A DNA stretch of 36,565 bases, taken from contig JAAMXY010000686.1 of NCBI GenBank assembly GCA_019677205.1, positions 4,153-40,717 on the forward strand, written 5' to 3'. The DNA comes from Pinguiococcus pyrenoidosus (taxonomy: Eukaryota > Sar > Pinguiophyceae > Pinguiochrysidales > Pinguiochrysidaceae). A program made the translations under genes and the position numbers. Under the pieces are notes generated by a model, which did no database searches, was not told the DNA's origin, and saw only the letters and a program-made list of their open reading frames with translations. This document shows positions 28,511-36,565 of the stretch, in pieces. The number at the start of each line of letters is the position of its first letter. Position 1 is the stretch's first letter.

Positions 28511-30250
28511 CAGCAGGAGCAAGAGCAGGAGTGGCCGGTATGCGCAGGAGAAAGTGGCTTGAAGAAAGTGGCGGACGCAACGGAGGCTTGCGCCCAACGA
28601 GAGCCAAAGGAGGCGCACGAAGTCTCCGAGCCCGATGCGCCAGGAGCGGCAGCTCCTTCCGAGAAAGGGACAAAGAACGAGAGACGGAGCCCAAGCCTCG
28701 ACGACACCAAAATCGTGGATCTGGAGGCAGGATACGTCGCTCGGGACCTTTCCAGCGCCCAGCGAAGGATACAACAGCTGGAGGCCGCCTTGCGCGCTGC
28801 GCGCTTGGAGGCCCGCGGCCACAAGGCGCAGATGATGTCGTATATGAACAAGTACAAGGAAGTGCTGTGGGACTTCCTCCCGAAGCATAAGGGGGCGTCC
28901 GAGGTGCCGGCGTGCCACCCCCGCTTGGCCTTCGTGGACCGAGAGGAGGGCTTCCAGCTCAAGGACTACCGCCTGGGCCATCGCCTGGGCGCCGGCAGCT
29001 TCGGCGAGGTCCGCGCCGCCTTCCGCCGCGCCGACGACGAGAAGTTCGCCGCGAAGATCCTGAACCTGAACAAGATGATCCGGCTCAGCAGCTACACCTC
29101 CGCCGAGGCGGAGATCAAGGCCATGAAGGTGCTGAACCACGCCCACATCATCCGCATCGCCGAGGTGCTCCACGTGCCCGACAAGCTCATCTTCGTGGTG
29201 CAGTACCTGGGCGGCGGCAACCTCTACCAGGTGCTGCTGGCCAAGGGCGCGCTGCGGCCGGCGGAGCAGCAGCGCCTGTCTCTGGAGATCCTGTCGGCCG
29301 TGGCGTACATCCACGGGCGCTGCTACGCGCACCGAGACCTCAAGCCGGAGAACGTCATGCTGGACGACAAGGGCCGCGCGGTGCTCACCGACTTCGGCCT
29401 GAGTCTGCGGCTCAACCCCGGCGCTCCCAAGGTCAAGTTCTACTGCGGCAGCCCTGGCTTCATGGCGCCCGAGGTCACGGCCAACGCGGACGGCATCACG
29501 GTGGCCATCAATCCCTTCTTGTCCGACATGTGGAGCCTGGGCGCCACCCTGGCCGAGCTGGTGTGGGGGAAAGACACCACCGCGCGCTTTCGCCACATGA
29601 CCCCCGACTCCGCCGCAGAGCTCTTAAGCGAGTTTGCCACGGTGCACCCAAGCGGCGACGACGCCAAGGACCTGCGCGACTTGGTGTGGCTCTGCCTGCA
29701 GCTGGAGCCCAACAAGCGGCCGACGGCGCCGAAGGCGCTGCTGCACCCGTGCTTCCAGGAGTCGCCGGACACGCCGACCCATGGCGACGGGAGCGCCAGT
29801 CGGGCGTCGGGTGCATCGTTGTCGTCTCCGCACAGTCGCAGCGTTTCTCCGCCGTCGGTGTTGCGCTCGTCGCGACAGCCGCTCCGTCGGTAAGTGACGA
29901 CGGGCGGGGACGATAGTGCGGGGCCGATAGTGCGGGGCCTTGACGTGGGGTGCAGCGCACAGTTTGGGTTTGGCGCTGTTGCGCTGATTGCCGAAGCGCC
30001 GCAATCAAACCAACGGAATCAAACCCGTACCCAGATCTGCAAAAAAGCACGCACGCAAGGTCAAACACCAACACTAACACTTCCTTTCCTGGGACGGCCT
30101 TGTTGTTTGGCTGGCGCAGAACCAAGAGCGACGCGGAGGAGAAATTGGAGGAAGTGCCGGCCACCAAAGGGCAGAAGAGGTGCGCATCCATGTGGACGAG
30201 GCAACTTGGCTCGTTGTCCGATGTCTCGAATGTGAACGATCGAGAGAGAA

Positions 30251-30283
<33 letters not shown>

Positions 30284-30321
30284 ACTCACAACAAACTCAC
30301 AAAAAGACAATGGCTCTGTAG
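28382..30321 (+). CDS. Ser/Thr protein kinase with N-terminal Glu-Gln repeat
   Basis: Exons 28382-29889 and 30120-30321 join in phase (569 residues). The N-terminus has a long (EQ)n run, an acidic linker and a helical segment (SSAQRRIQQLEAALRAARLE). The kinase domain, about 197-460, is complete: Gly loop LGAGSFGEV (from 202), Lys225 in FAAKIL, catalytic HRDLKPEN with Asp319, DFG from 337 and MAPE ending at 364. It should be active. The form resembles CAMK-group kinases, but the subfamily is not clear. The stop TAA after the first exon lies inside a perfect gtaagt donor. Splicing adds TKSDAEEKLEEVPATKGQK, then an Arg/Glu run from a GA microsatellite. An alternative (donor 30180, acceptor 30321) avoids that run and extends the frame in phase to a TGA at 30562. 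I cannot choose between them. Confidence 0.88.
28411..28532 (+). repeat. Coding hexamer array (GAGCAG)n
   Basis: About 20 hexamer units encode alternating Glu-Gln in the N-terminus of the kinase, with a few Lys and Gln variants. Confidence 0.93.
30242..30281. repeat. (GA)n microsatellite
   Basis: A GA tract with three AA interruptions lies in the last exon or in an intron of the kinase gene. Confidence 0.9.
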
Positions 30322-31387
30322 ACGGAAGTCGGTGCGAGGTGCGGGCCACGGTGGCCAAGCGCCCAACGAGCCGGCGAGCAGCAGCTCCACCAAGCGCCGC
30401 GGGAGCGAGAGCGTGGCCACCGGCAGGCAGGCGATCGGGCGGCGGCCGCACTTGCACCTGCGGCTGAGCCAGTCAAACCGAGGCGAGCAGCGGCGCGCCG
30501 ACGGCGACGCCGCAGGGAGGGAGCAGGCGCTGAGCGCGCGACTGCCGCCGATCCAACAGTGACCCCCCCTCTCGCACGTCGCTCGTCGCTTCCGGTTGTC
30601 CCGCTTTGCCCTGTGGCCCCTTCCCACGCTCCTCCATCAGGCATCAGGCAATCAGGCATAAGGCATCAGGGCATCAAGCATCCATGCATCAAGCATCCAA
30701 GCATCCAAGCATCCAAGCATCCAAGATCCAAGCATTGCATGGGATACCTGCGGGCGTGGTGGGGTTGAGGAGGGAGTGGCCGTGAAGGATGAGAAGAAGA
30801 CGACGCGAACGACAGCGAAGCGGCACATCAAAAGTGTGGCGGCGTGTGCGGCCATCTGATAGGCGAGGGGACGTGCGCAGGTGGTGGGGTGCCAGAGAAA
30901 CGACACGCTGGTGGGCCTATCACGCGTCGAAATCGCTGACACTTGACAGAGACCCTCATCGGCTGTGGTATGAATTCCTTTGCGGCAGGTGGCGCGGCGA
31001 ATAGTTAGCGGGGGTTTCATTGGCGTCAGAATTTTCAGATACGACCAGCTCTAGCATGCTATGATAGTGGCCAGCTCGCCAGCGACGTTGATTTGCAGAA
31101 TCACCGTGCATTCCTTGATTCGTTGGGTTTCCAACGGCACTGGATTGGCAGCCGGCCGGCCACCAGCCACTCAGGGGGCCGCAGTCCCGTTTTTCAATGT
31201 TTATCCGGCCATACGAGCTGCGCCCGCGACCTCCTCCTCGCCCTTCTATAGCGGGCGAAGCGGCGCGGCCACCAAGTTATTCATCTCCGAAGTCTCCTGA
31301 GCGCATTTTGGTGCGGCGCCCGCCCACGCGCGCGAGCAGTTCGCGTTGACGAGGCCCTCTCGCGCGTCGCGAGCCTCCCGAGCGACC
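30322..31387. other. Spacer between kinase and four-exon gene
   Basis: 30322-30562 is open in a frame that looks moderately coding (NEPASSSSTKRRGSES) and may be the kinase's final exon. An octamer array follows at 30635-30737. ATTGG motifs at about 31018 and 31144 lie in the upstream region of the next gene. I see no independent gene. Confidence 0.4.
30635..30737. repeat. Degenerate octamer array around GCATCCAA
   Basis: Units begin as GCATCAGG-like and become regular GCATCCAA with an 8-bp period (30692-30724), with CATGCATC and CATAAGG variants at the left. Confidence 0.85.
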
Positions 31388-32405
31388 ATGGGCGCGTCCT
31401 GTGGGAAGCGGAACCGCGACCCGGGCACGTTCGAGAATCCGCCGGCGAACTTAAACGAACAGACTCCGTAAGTGTTCATGTCCGGGCGCTCGTGGGCGCT
31501 CCGGCGCGCTGATGCCGCTCGCGCGCCCCCCGCAGAGAGACCACACGGAGGAGCGCGACGCTGCAGGCCACGCCGGACCAGCGGCGCTTCAGCCACGGGC
31601 ACCGACAAAGCACGACACGCGCCTCGGCCTCCAAGACCTCGGCCGCCTTGCGCGCCAAGCAGGGCTCGAACCTCACCACTCGCGGCTCCGAGGACCTGGA
31701 GTGGAGTGCTTCGGACGCCTCCTACGTCTCCAGCAACAATGGGCAGTCGGGGCACGGCTCGGGAACCACCGTGCTCCGCTTGACGGAAGACAACCTGGTA
31801 CGACCGCCACAACGCCAGCGCGCCCGCCGCGCCGCCGCGCCGCTGACCGAGCCGCTTCCGCCGCCTGCAGATGCGCTACGATCGGATGTATCAGTACCGC
31901 TCGGGCAACAGCAACGCCATCAAGAAAATTCTCTTCCAAAGACTCCTCGAAGACAGCATTCGGTGCGTGCCGCCCGAAGCCCCATCACCCGCGGGCAGAA
32001 ATCGCCGCAGACGCCCCTCAGCGTGGCTAACTCGTGTCGGGAAACTCGCCGCGCAGGTTTAGCCAGATGGACCCGGAACCTATTCCAGAGGAGTATTTAA
32101 ACCGGGAGAGAGAGCGATCAAGCAGCCGCTCGGATCGCTCTCAAAGAACGGCAACGAGCGGCAGCGGGTCGACGACGCAGGTTGAAAGCCCCCGGGAGTC
32201 TCCGTCGACGAACGCGGATTCGCGACGTAGGAAGCAGTTCTCTGTGCTGTCTAGCCGGCAAGCATCGAACTCGCAGCGTCTTGGCGACGCAGGGGAAGGC
32301 GTCTCCCGAGGGGATCGGACGGAGACGGCCACGAAACTCGCCGAGAAAGGAGCAGCGACCTCCTCGAGGAGTCGACCTCACCAGCGTGACGCTGTCGATG
32401 TATAG
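31388..32405 (+). CDS. Four-exon Ser/Arg-rich protein, function unknown
   Basis: Exons 31388-31467, 31536-31797, 31871-31962 and 32057-32405 join in phase to 260 residues. Donors are gtaagt, gtacga and gtgcgt; all acceptors end cag. The N-terminus MGASCGKRN fits co-translational N-myristoylation with a palmitoylatable Cys5. A Ser/Thr-rich region follows (LTTRGSEDLEWSASDASY). The third exon encodes the most ordered part (MRYDRMYQYRSGNSNAIKKI and LFQRLLEDSI), with helical character. The last exon is Ser/Arg/Glu-rich and disordered (RERERSSSRSDRSQR). I recognise no family. A lipid-anchored regulatory or scaffold protein would fit (inference). The gene would be missed by single-frame prediction because each exon is short and in a different frame. 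Confidence 0.75.
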
Positions 32406-32977
32406 CTTGCCTTTGTACGATGGGACGATACGGGCTCCGTTCTGCGTTTTTCCATATACTGCCGTAAGTGTATTTTGATAGCCGAGTGAGTGATTCATTG
32501 CGTGTGTTGCAAGCGTGAGGTGAGCACCCGAGCATGCGTCGGCTCGCAGTTACAAGCCGTGGGCGTCCGCCTGCCGGAGGGCAGCCAACCCGCCTGACGA
32601 TCCGCCGGTCGCATGCCTATGCGACATCTGCAAAAATGCTAGGAGTAGTCGGTGACCGCGAGGGTGGGATGGCATGGCTCCTGGCGCCTCGAGCACCCGG
32701 AGCCTGCGAGAGTCACACAGGAGCATAAATCTGGCCGATCATCATTGCCTTCAGCGTGCTTCGCATTCTGCTGTCGCTGGTCTGGAATGCGACGTGTCTC
32801 CCCTAGGCAACCCTCGTGGGCAGTGACACCAAAACGTAGATACATCGTCACGCAATCTGCCCGCTCGTCCATGCATCATGCACCGTGAAACGTGAAGCCT
32901 AAAGCGTGAACCGCTTCCACACTCTCTCGGAAGTACATTCAAAAAAGACTCAAACCGCCAGAGGGAAAAAGGCGTCC
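32406..32977. other. Convergent spacer, four-exon gene / PT-rich gene
   Basis: This holds the two 3' UTRs. I see no coding frame, no strong repeat and no clear poly(A) signal. Confidence 0.35.
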
Positions 32978-35900
32978 TCAAGCCGACGGAGCTGGAATCC
33001 GCGGAGCGGCCGATGCCTGCCTTCCCGAAAAGCGGTTGGCACCGCTCAGCTTCGCCAGCGCATCCGCCGCCACGGACACGAGGAAGCTGAGGTCCCGGGC
33101 CGCGTCAGCATTCCATAGCTTCACCATGATGTCGTTCGGTCCCGGGCGGAGGTGCAGGGTGATGTTCAGAGCGGCCGTCCGCTGCTGCTGCTGCTCCTGC
33201 GGCTTGTCACAGCTGTCGATGGTTGCGACGCGTTCGCCGTTGACCCACAGAGCGCCTCCGTGGCTCGGAAGAAACTTTGCGGCCACCTGCGTGGATTCCA
33301 CTGCGTTGAGAGTCGCTCTCGCATACGCCTGCGACTTGGATCGGGCACAGGCCACACAGCATCGCTGAGCATCGTGCTGAGCGATGTCTATCGCCTCTCG
33401 GTGGACCGGGCAGCCGTTGGCGCAACATGGCAGCTCCGACCATCCGCTCGCAATGTACGGAGTCCACTCGCAGCCGAGCGGAGACGAGCGGAGATAGTAC
33501 TGGTCTTGGATGGTGTCCTGCGGGCCGGGCCAGGGGCCGTCCTGCTCGCCACACCCCGCAAGCGGGTCCACCGCGGACACGTCAGAGACCCTCCACGTCG
33601 TGATGCGTCCGTCCGGGGAGAAGAAGGAGCCCCTGCCGCTCTCTGCGCCGCGAAAGTGTCTGGGCGCTCCCTTGTACGGATCCCACATCACGTAGCTCTC
33701 CTCCTCGACTTCGCACGGCTCGAGCTCGACGTCAATGTCTACGTCAACATCAAGATCAACCAATTGTGTCCCATCGAGGCGCTCTTCGGAGAGACTTTCG
33801 ACGCGGGTTTCGTCCCGAAGCGACGCGTTGGCGTCCTCAGACGTATGACCCAAGGCCGCCAGCCTCCGTGCAGCGTATTCTGGCTTCTCCCGGCGGAGAT
33901 CCGTGATGATCATGGAACTTTGCATGACCTCAGGCGGCGCCTGAAGGATCCAGCCGATGTTCCTAGCGGGAAAGAGGAGCTCGTTGTTGTTCCGGACCTT
34001 CACGAGGATCTCGTTCTCTCCTTTCTTCAGCGAGATCCGCACCGGACGCAACGAGGCGAACCACGCCGCCTGGCAGGAGTTCCGCTCCACCACGCGCTTG
34101 CCGTTGACCCACAGGACTCCGCCGTCGTTGCTCGTGAAGTGGAAGACGAAGCTCCCGGTCACCTCGGATACCAAAACCGTCCTCCCGTATCCCAACGTGT
34201 CCGGAGGTGCGCAATCCCGGCAGCAGCGCTGCATCAGATGCTGCCCGATGTCGATAGCCTCCGGATGGCGGATGCACGAATTGGTGGCGCAGCAGGGTAG
34301 CATCGACCAGCCGTTGCCGATGTAGGGCGCCCAGTCGCACTCGTCGGCGGACTCCAAGTAAAGTTGATCCAACGGCGTGTCTTCGGGCTCCACCAGTTGA
34401 TTGGACTTGCAGCTGCCGTTTCCGAAGCTCGCGGCGCCGACGTCCGACACCAGCCACTGCAAGATCCGGCCATCGGCTGCGAAGCTCGCGTTGTCGAAGC
34501 GGCCGTCGTTGCGAAGCCCATCAAAGCCAGGAACGAACTGGACGAAGTCCTCGTCCTTCAGGCATTGAGAAGGCATGCTGGACGGCGAGATCGACGGGAA
34601 GGACGAAGGGTACCGCGACGGGAACGCCGACGGGTAGAACGAAGGGAACACCGTTGGCGCACCGCTGGAGCTGAGGTCCGCGGTCGGTTGCCGATTCGCC
34701 CCACTCGGCGCCAAAGACGGCGAGGCGGAAACCGCCGTTGGTGCCAAAGATGGTATCGCAGTCGGCACCCGAGTTGGTGGCTGACTGGGACTGGTGGGGT
34801 TCGGCGTCGAAGGGATGCCAAGCGATGTTGGCTTCATCGTCCGTGTCAAGCTTGGCCATGGGGTGGGCATCAGCGATGGCGCCGTGGTCGGTGCTGAAGT
34901 CGGGATGGCGGACGGTGTCGCCGATGGCGCCGAAGTCGGAATGGAAGTTGGCGGGGCTGATGGCATCGCCGTAGGCGTCGACGATGGCGCGCTCGTTGGA
35001 ACATAGCTTGGGGCCGACGTAGGAACCATGGACGGCGTCGCACTTGGAGCCTTTGAGGGAGTTGGCGTAGGAATCATTGACGGCTCCGTGGTCGGGACGA
35101 ACGTTGGAGCGGACGATGGCGCCGCAGACGGAGTTGCAGTCGGCATGAGCGACGGTCGTGAGGTTGGCATGGCCGTTGGTGTCGAAGTCGGTACGTAGCT
35201 TGGCGTCGTTGTGGGCACATAGCTCGGTGACGACGTGGGTGCACTGCTCGGTGACGACGTGGGCGCATTGCTCGGCGTCGTTGTAGGTACAGCACTCGGC
35301 GATGGTGTCGGTACGAGAGTTGGCGCAGACGATGGAAAGGTCGACGGAGTCGCCGTCGGAATCAATGAGGGCGCTGCTGTGGGATTCGCTGTTGGCATCT
35401 CGGTGGGAAGGTCGCTTTCGCCGCCATCACCGCCGCTGGGGCGTCCGGTTGGGAACGGCGTCGGGACCGGCGTGGGGTAGGGCGTCGGGACCTGGCTGGG
35501 ACTGGACGATGGCGTCGAGGTGGGCAGTCCTGTCGGTGACGGCGATGGACTCTCGGTGAACTCTCCTTCACCTCCCTGGCTTGTCGGACCGGGCGTCGGA
35601 GAGTCCGTGGGTACCACGGGCGCTGTCGTCGGCGATGGTGTGAGACTCCCTGTCGGCTCCATGCTGTCTCCTCCCTCTCCAACAAACACGGTGGGGAAGA
35701 GCGTCGGGGCGTTGGTCGGCATCCCACTTGGGGTCAATGACGGTGACGACGTTGGCACCACCGTTGGCACTGCCGTCGGCATGGCGGAGGGAGCACCGGA
35801 AGGCGCGTTCTCCATCTCGCCAAGCTGAGTCGCCGACGGTTTTAAGGTTCGGAGGGACGATGGCATCAGAGTTGGCGCTGCACTGGGTGCAGAAGTAGGC

Positions 35901-36565
35901 GACGATGACGGTGCCGCGGTCGGCATCATCGAAGGAAGGGCTGTTGGCGCTTCGGACGCGTCCTCTCCTCCTCTTATAGCTGGAGAGAGCGTCGGGGTCG
36001 CAGATGGAATCATTGTGGGCATACGCGACGGAGCAGCGGTTTCAATCATCGAAGGCGCCATCGTCGGAAAAGGCGTTGGGACTTCCGTCGGTGCAGCACT
36101 GGGCATCAAGGTCGGGGCCGCCGATGGCGTCGCGGAAGGTAGGGACGTCGGCGATTTGGTGCCCTCCTCCTCTTCTCTTTTTGTCGGGAACGGGGTGGGC
36201 ATCAAAGTAGGCGTGGCGCTCGGCAAAGAGGTCGGAGCTGACGAGGGTGTCGCCGTCGGCATTGAAGATGGCATGGCTGTCGGTGCCTTCGTCCCTTCCT
36301 CTCCTTCCCCTGTCGTCGGAAAAGGCGTCGGAGCTTCGGACGGAGTCATGGTAGGCATCCCGCTCGATGCAGTGGATGGCGAGGCTATCGGGGTAGACGC
36401 TGGCGTTTTGGTAGGTGCCATGGTTGGCGCCGGCGTATCTCCTTCGCCATCTTCTTCGAAGTTCGTCGGTTCTGGTGTCGGTTCTGGTGTCGGGAACGGT
36501 GTCGGCATCATGGACGGCATGGCAGTTGGGCCAGAGCTTGGGATCCGCGTCGGCATATTCGACGG
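32978..36565 (-). CDS. Large PT/PS-rich protein with two tandem Cys-rich modules; N-terminus beyond window
   Basis: The frame is open from the right window edge to TGA at 32980-32978, 1195 residues, no introns. The repeat pattern continues upstream of the first visible ATG (36556), so the N-terminus is missing. The first two thirds (34566-36565) is a (P[S/T]xx)n stalk, likely O-glycosylated and extended, as in algal wall or surface proteins. Then come two related modules. Copy A is about 34565-33925 and copy B about 33705-32978, joined by a linker with an alternating Asp-Val run. Each starts DGRI-x2-W-x-VSDV, followed by a cysteine-dense stretch. A beta-rich part then reads GGVLWVNGKRV or GGALWVNGERV, and GENEILVKV or GPNDIMVKL. 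The latter resembles PA14-like or carbohydrate-binding jelly rolls (inference). A secreted surface protein is likely; the signal peptide would be outside the window. Confidence 0.88.
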   Translation of the reverse strand, partial: PSNMPTRIPSSGPTAMPSMMPTPFPTPEPTPEPTNFEEDGEGDTPAPTMAPTKTPASTPIASPSTASSGMPTMTPSEAPTPFPTTGEGEEGTKAPTAMPSSMPTATPSSAPTSLPSATPTLMPTPFPTKREEEEGTKSPTSLPSATPSAAPTLMPSAAPTEVPTPFPTMAPSMIETAAPSRMPTMIPSATPTLSPAIRGGEDASEAPTALPSMMPTAAPSSSPTSAPSAAPTLMPSSLRTLKPSATQLGEMENAPSGAPSAMPTAVPTVVPTSSPSLTPSGMPTNAPTLFPTVFVGEGGDSMEPTGSLTPSPTTAPVVPTDSPTPGPTSQGGEGEFTESPSPSPTGLPTSTPSSSPSQVPTPYPTPVPTPFPTGRPSGGDGGESDLPTEMPTANPTAAPSLIPTATPSTFPSSAPTLVPTPSPSAVPTTTPSNAPTSSPSSAPTSSPSYVPTTTPSYVPTSTPTAMPTSRPSLMPTATPSAAPSSAPTFVPTTEPSMIPTPTPSKAPSATPSMVPTSAPSYVPTSAPSSTPTAMPSAPPTSIPTSAPSATPSAIPTSAPTTAPSLMPTPWPSLTRTMKPTSLGIPSTPNPTSPSQPPTRVPTAIPSLAPTAVSASPSLAPSGANRQPTADLSSSGAPTVFPSFYPSAFPSRYPSSFPSISPSSMPSQCLKDEDFVQFVPGFDGLRNDGRFDNASFAADGRILQWLVSDVGAASFGNGSCKSNQLVEPEDTPLDQLYLESADECDWAPYIGNGWSMLPCCATNSCIRHPEAIDIGQHLMQRCCRDCAPPDTLGYGRTVLVSEVTGSFVFHFTSNDGGVLWVNGKRVVERNSCQAAWFASLRPVRISLKKGENEILVKVRNNNELLFPARNIGWILQAPPEVMQSSMIITDLRREKPEYAARRLAALGHTSEDANASLRDETRVESLSEERLDGTQLVDLDVDVDIDVELEPCEVEEESYVMWDPYKGAPRHFRGAESGRGSFFSPDGRITTWRVSDVSAVDPLAGCGEQDGPWPGPQDTIQDQYYLRSSPLGCEWTPYIASGWSELPCCANGCPVHREAIDIAQHDAQRCCVACARSKSQAYARATLNAVESTQVAAKFLPSHGGALWVNGERVATIDSCDKPQEQQQQRTAALNITLHLRPGPNDIMVKLWNADAARDLSFLVSVAADALAKLSGANRFSGRQASAAPRIPAPSA
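34566..36565 (-). repeat. Coding 12-bp period array, (P[S/T]xx)n with acidic spacers
   Basis: Proline recurs every four residues through most of the region. The array is broken by Gly/Glu/Asp-rich spacers (GEGEEG, KREEEEG, IRGGEDASE, VGEGGDS, GGEGEFTE, GGDGGESD), many preceded by TPFPT or a similar motif. Confidence 0.9.

Noticed and set aside
28034-29596. 520-codon open frame on the minus strand across the kinase
   Set aside because: It is antisense to conserved kinase motifs and contains a poly-Leu run produced by the GAGCAG repeat.
30789-31004. Arg/Trp-rich plus-strand frame
   Set aside because: It has a low-complexity composition, no splice support and no family features.
33152-34300. 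382-codon plus-strand frame across the Cys-rich modules
   Set aside because: The minus strand shows internal duplication at the protein level, and this frame does not.
1-36565. tRNA, rRNA, CRISPR arrays, insertion sequences or transposase genes
   Set aside because: I found no sequence supporting any of these on either strand.

Overview
The window is nuclear DNA of a eukaryotic microalga. Genes carry canonical GT-AG introns of roughly 60-290 nt, are packed about one per 2.5 kb and switch strand freely. Two predicted proteins start with a signal peptide followed by an aromatic-residue plastid-import motif (EngB: TAFTPAP; a DnaJ zinc-finger protein: SSAAWRP), the pattern of secondary red-type plastids (stramenopiles, haptophytes, cryptophytes and relatives). 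The long (P[S/T]xx)n protein at the right end fits that group. Canonical splice donors and frequent strand switches argue against a typical dinoflagellate. I cannot name the species.

Layout, left to right: a coiled-coil protein running off the left edge (minus); CDC37, the Hsp90 kinase co-chaperone (plus); a membrane fatty acid desaturase (minus); a SAP + RRM RNA-binding protein (plus); a plastid-type DnaJ zinc-finger protein interrupted by an assembly gap (minus); a mitochondrially targeted bacterial-type aconitase B (minus); a membrane-anchored alpha/beta hydrolase (plus); the plastid GTPase EngB (plus); a PP2A B'' subunit of the PPP2R3C/TON2 type (minus); a small type II membrane protein with coiled coil (plus); PRMT5 (minus); a SCYL1-type pseudokinase (plus); a Ser/Thr kinase with a Glu-Gln repeat (plus); a four-exon protein of unknown function (plus); and a large Pro/Thr/Ser-rich protein ending in two copies of a cysteine-rich module, running off the right edge (minus).

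These are mostly housekeeping genes with no shared pathway, so this is not an operon or island. Organelle functions are mixed: plastid (EngB, DnaJ zinc finger), mitochondrion (AcnB), secretory route (SCYL1, desaturase, type II membrane protein) and nucleus or signalling (PRMT5, RRM protein, kinases, PP2A, CDC37). Several divergent gene pairs share an AT-rich spacer carrying short direct or inverted repeats and CCAAT motifs, while two spacers at gene ends hold degenerate GGCNN pentamer arrays.

The least familiar item is the duplicated cysteine-rich module at 32978-34565 (signature C-[DE]-W-x-P-Y-I-x2-G-W-S-x-L-P-C-C-A followed by EAIDI-x-QH-x2-QRCC), attached to a mucin-like stalk. Gene models here were built by eye from reading frames and splice sites; exon joins are in phase but unverified by transcripts.
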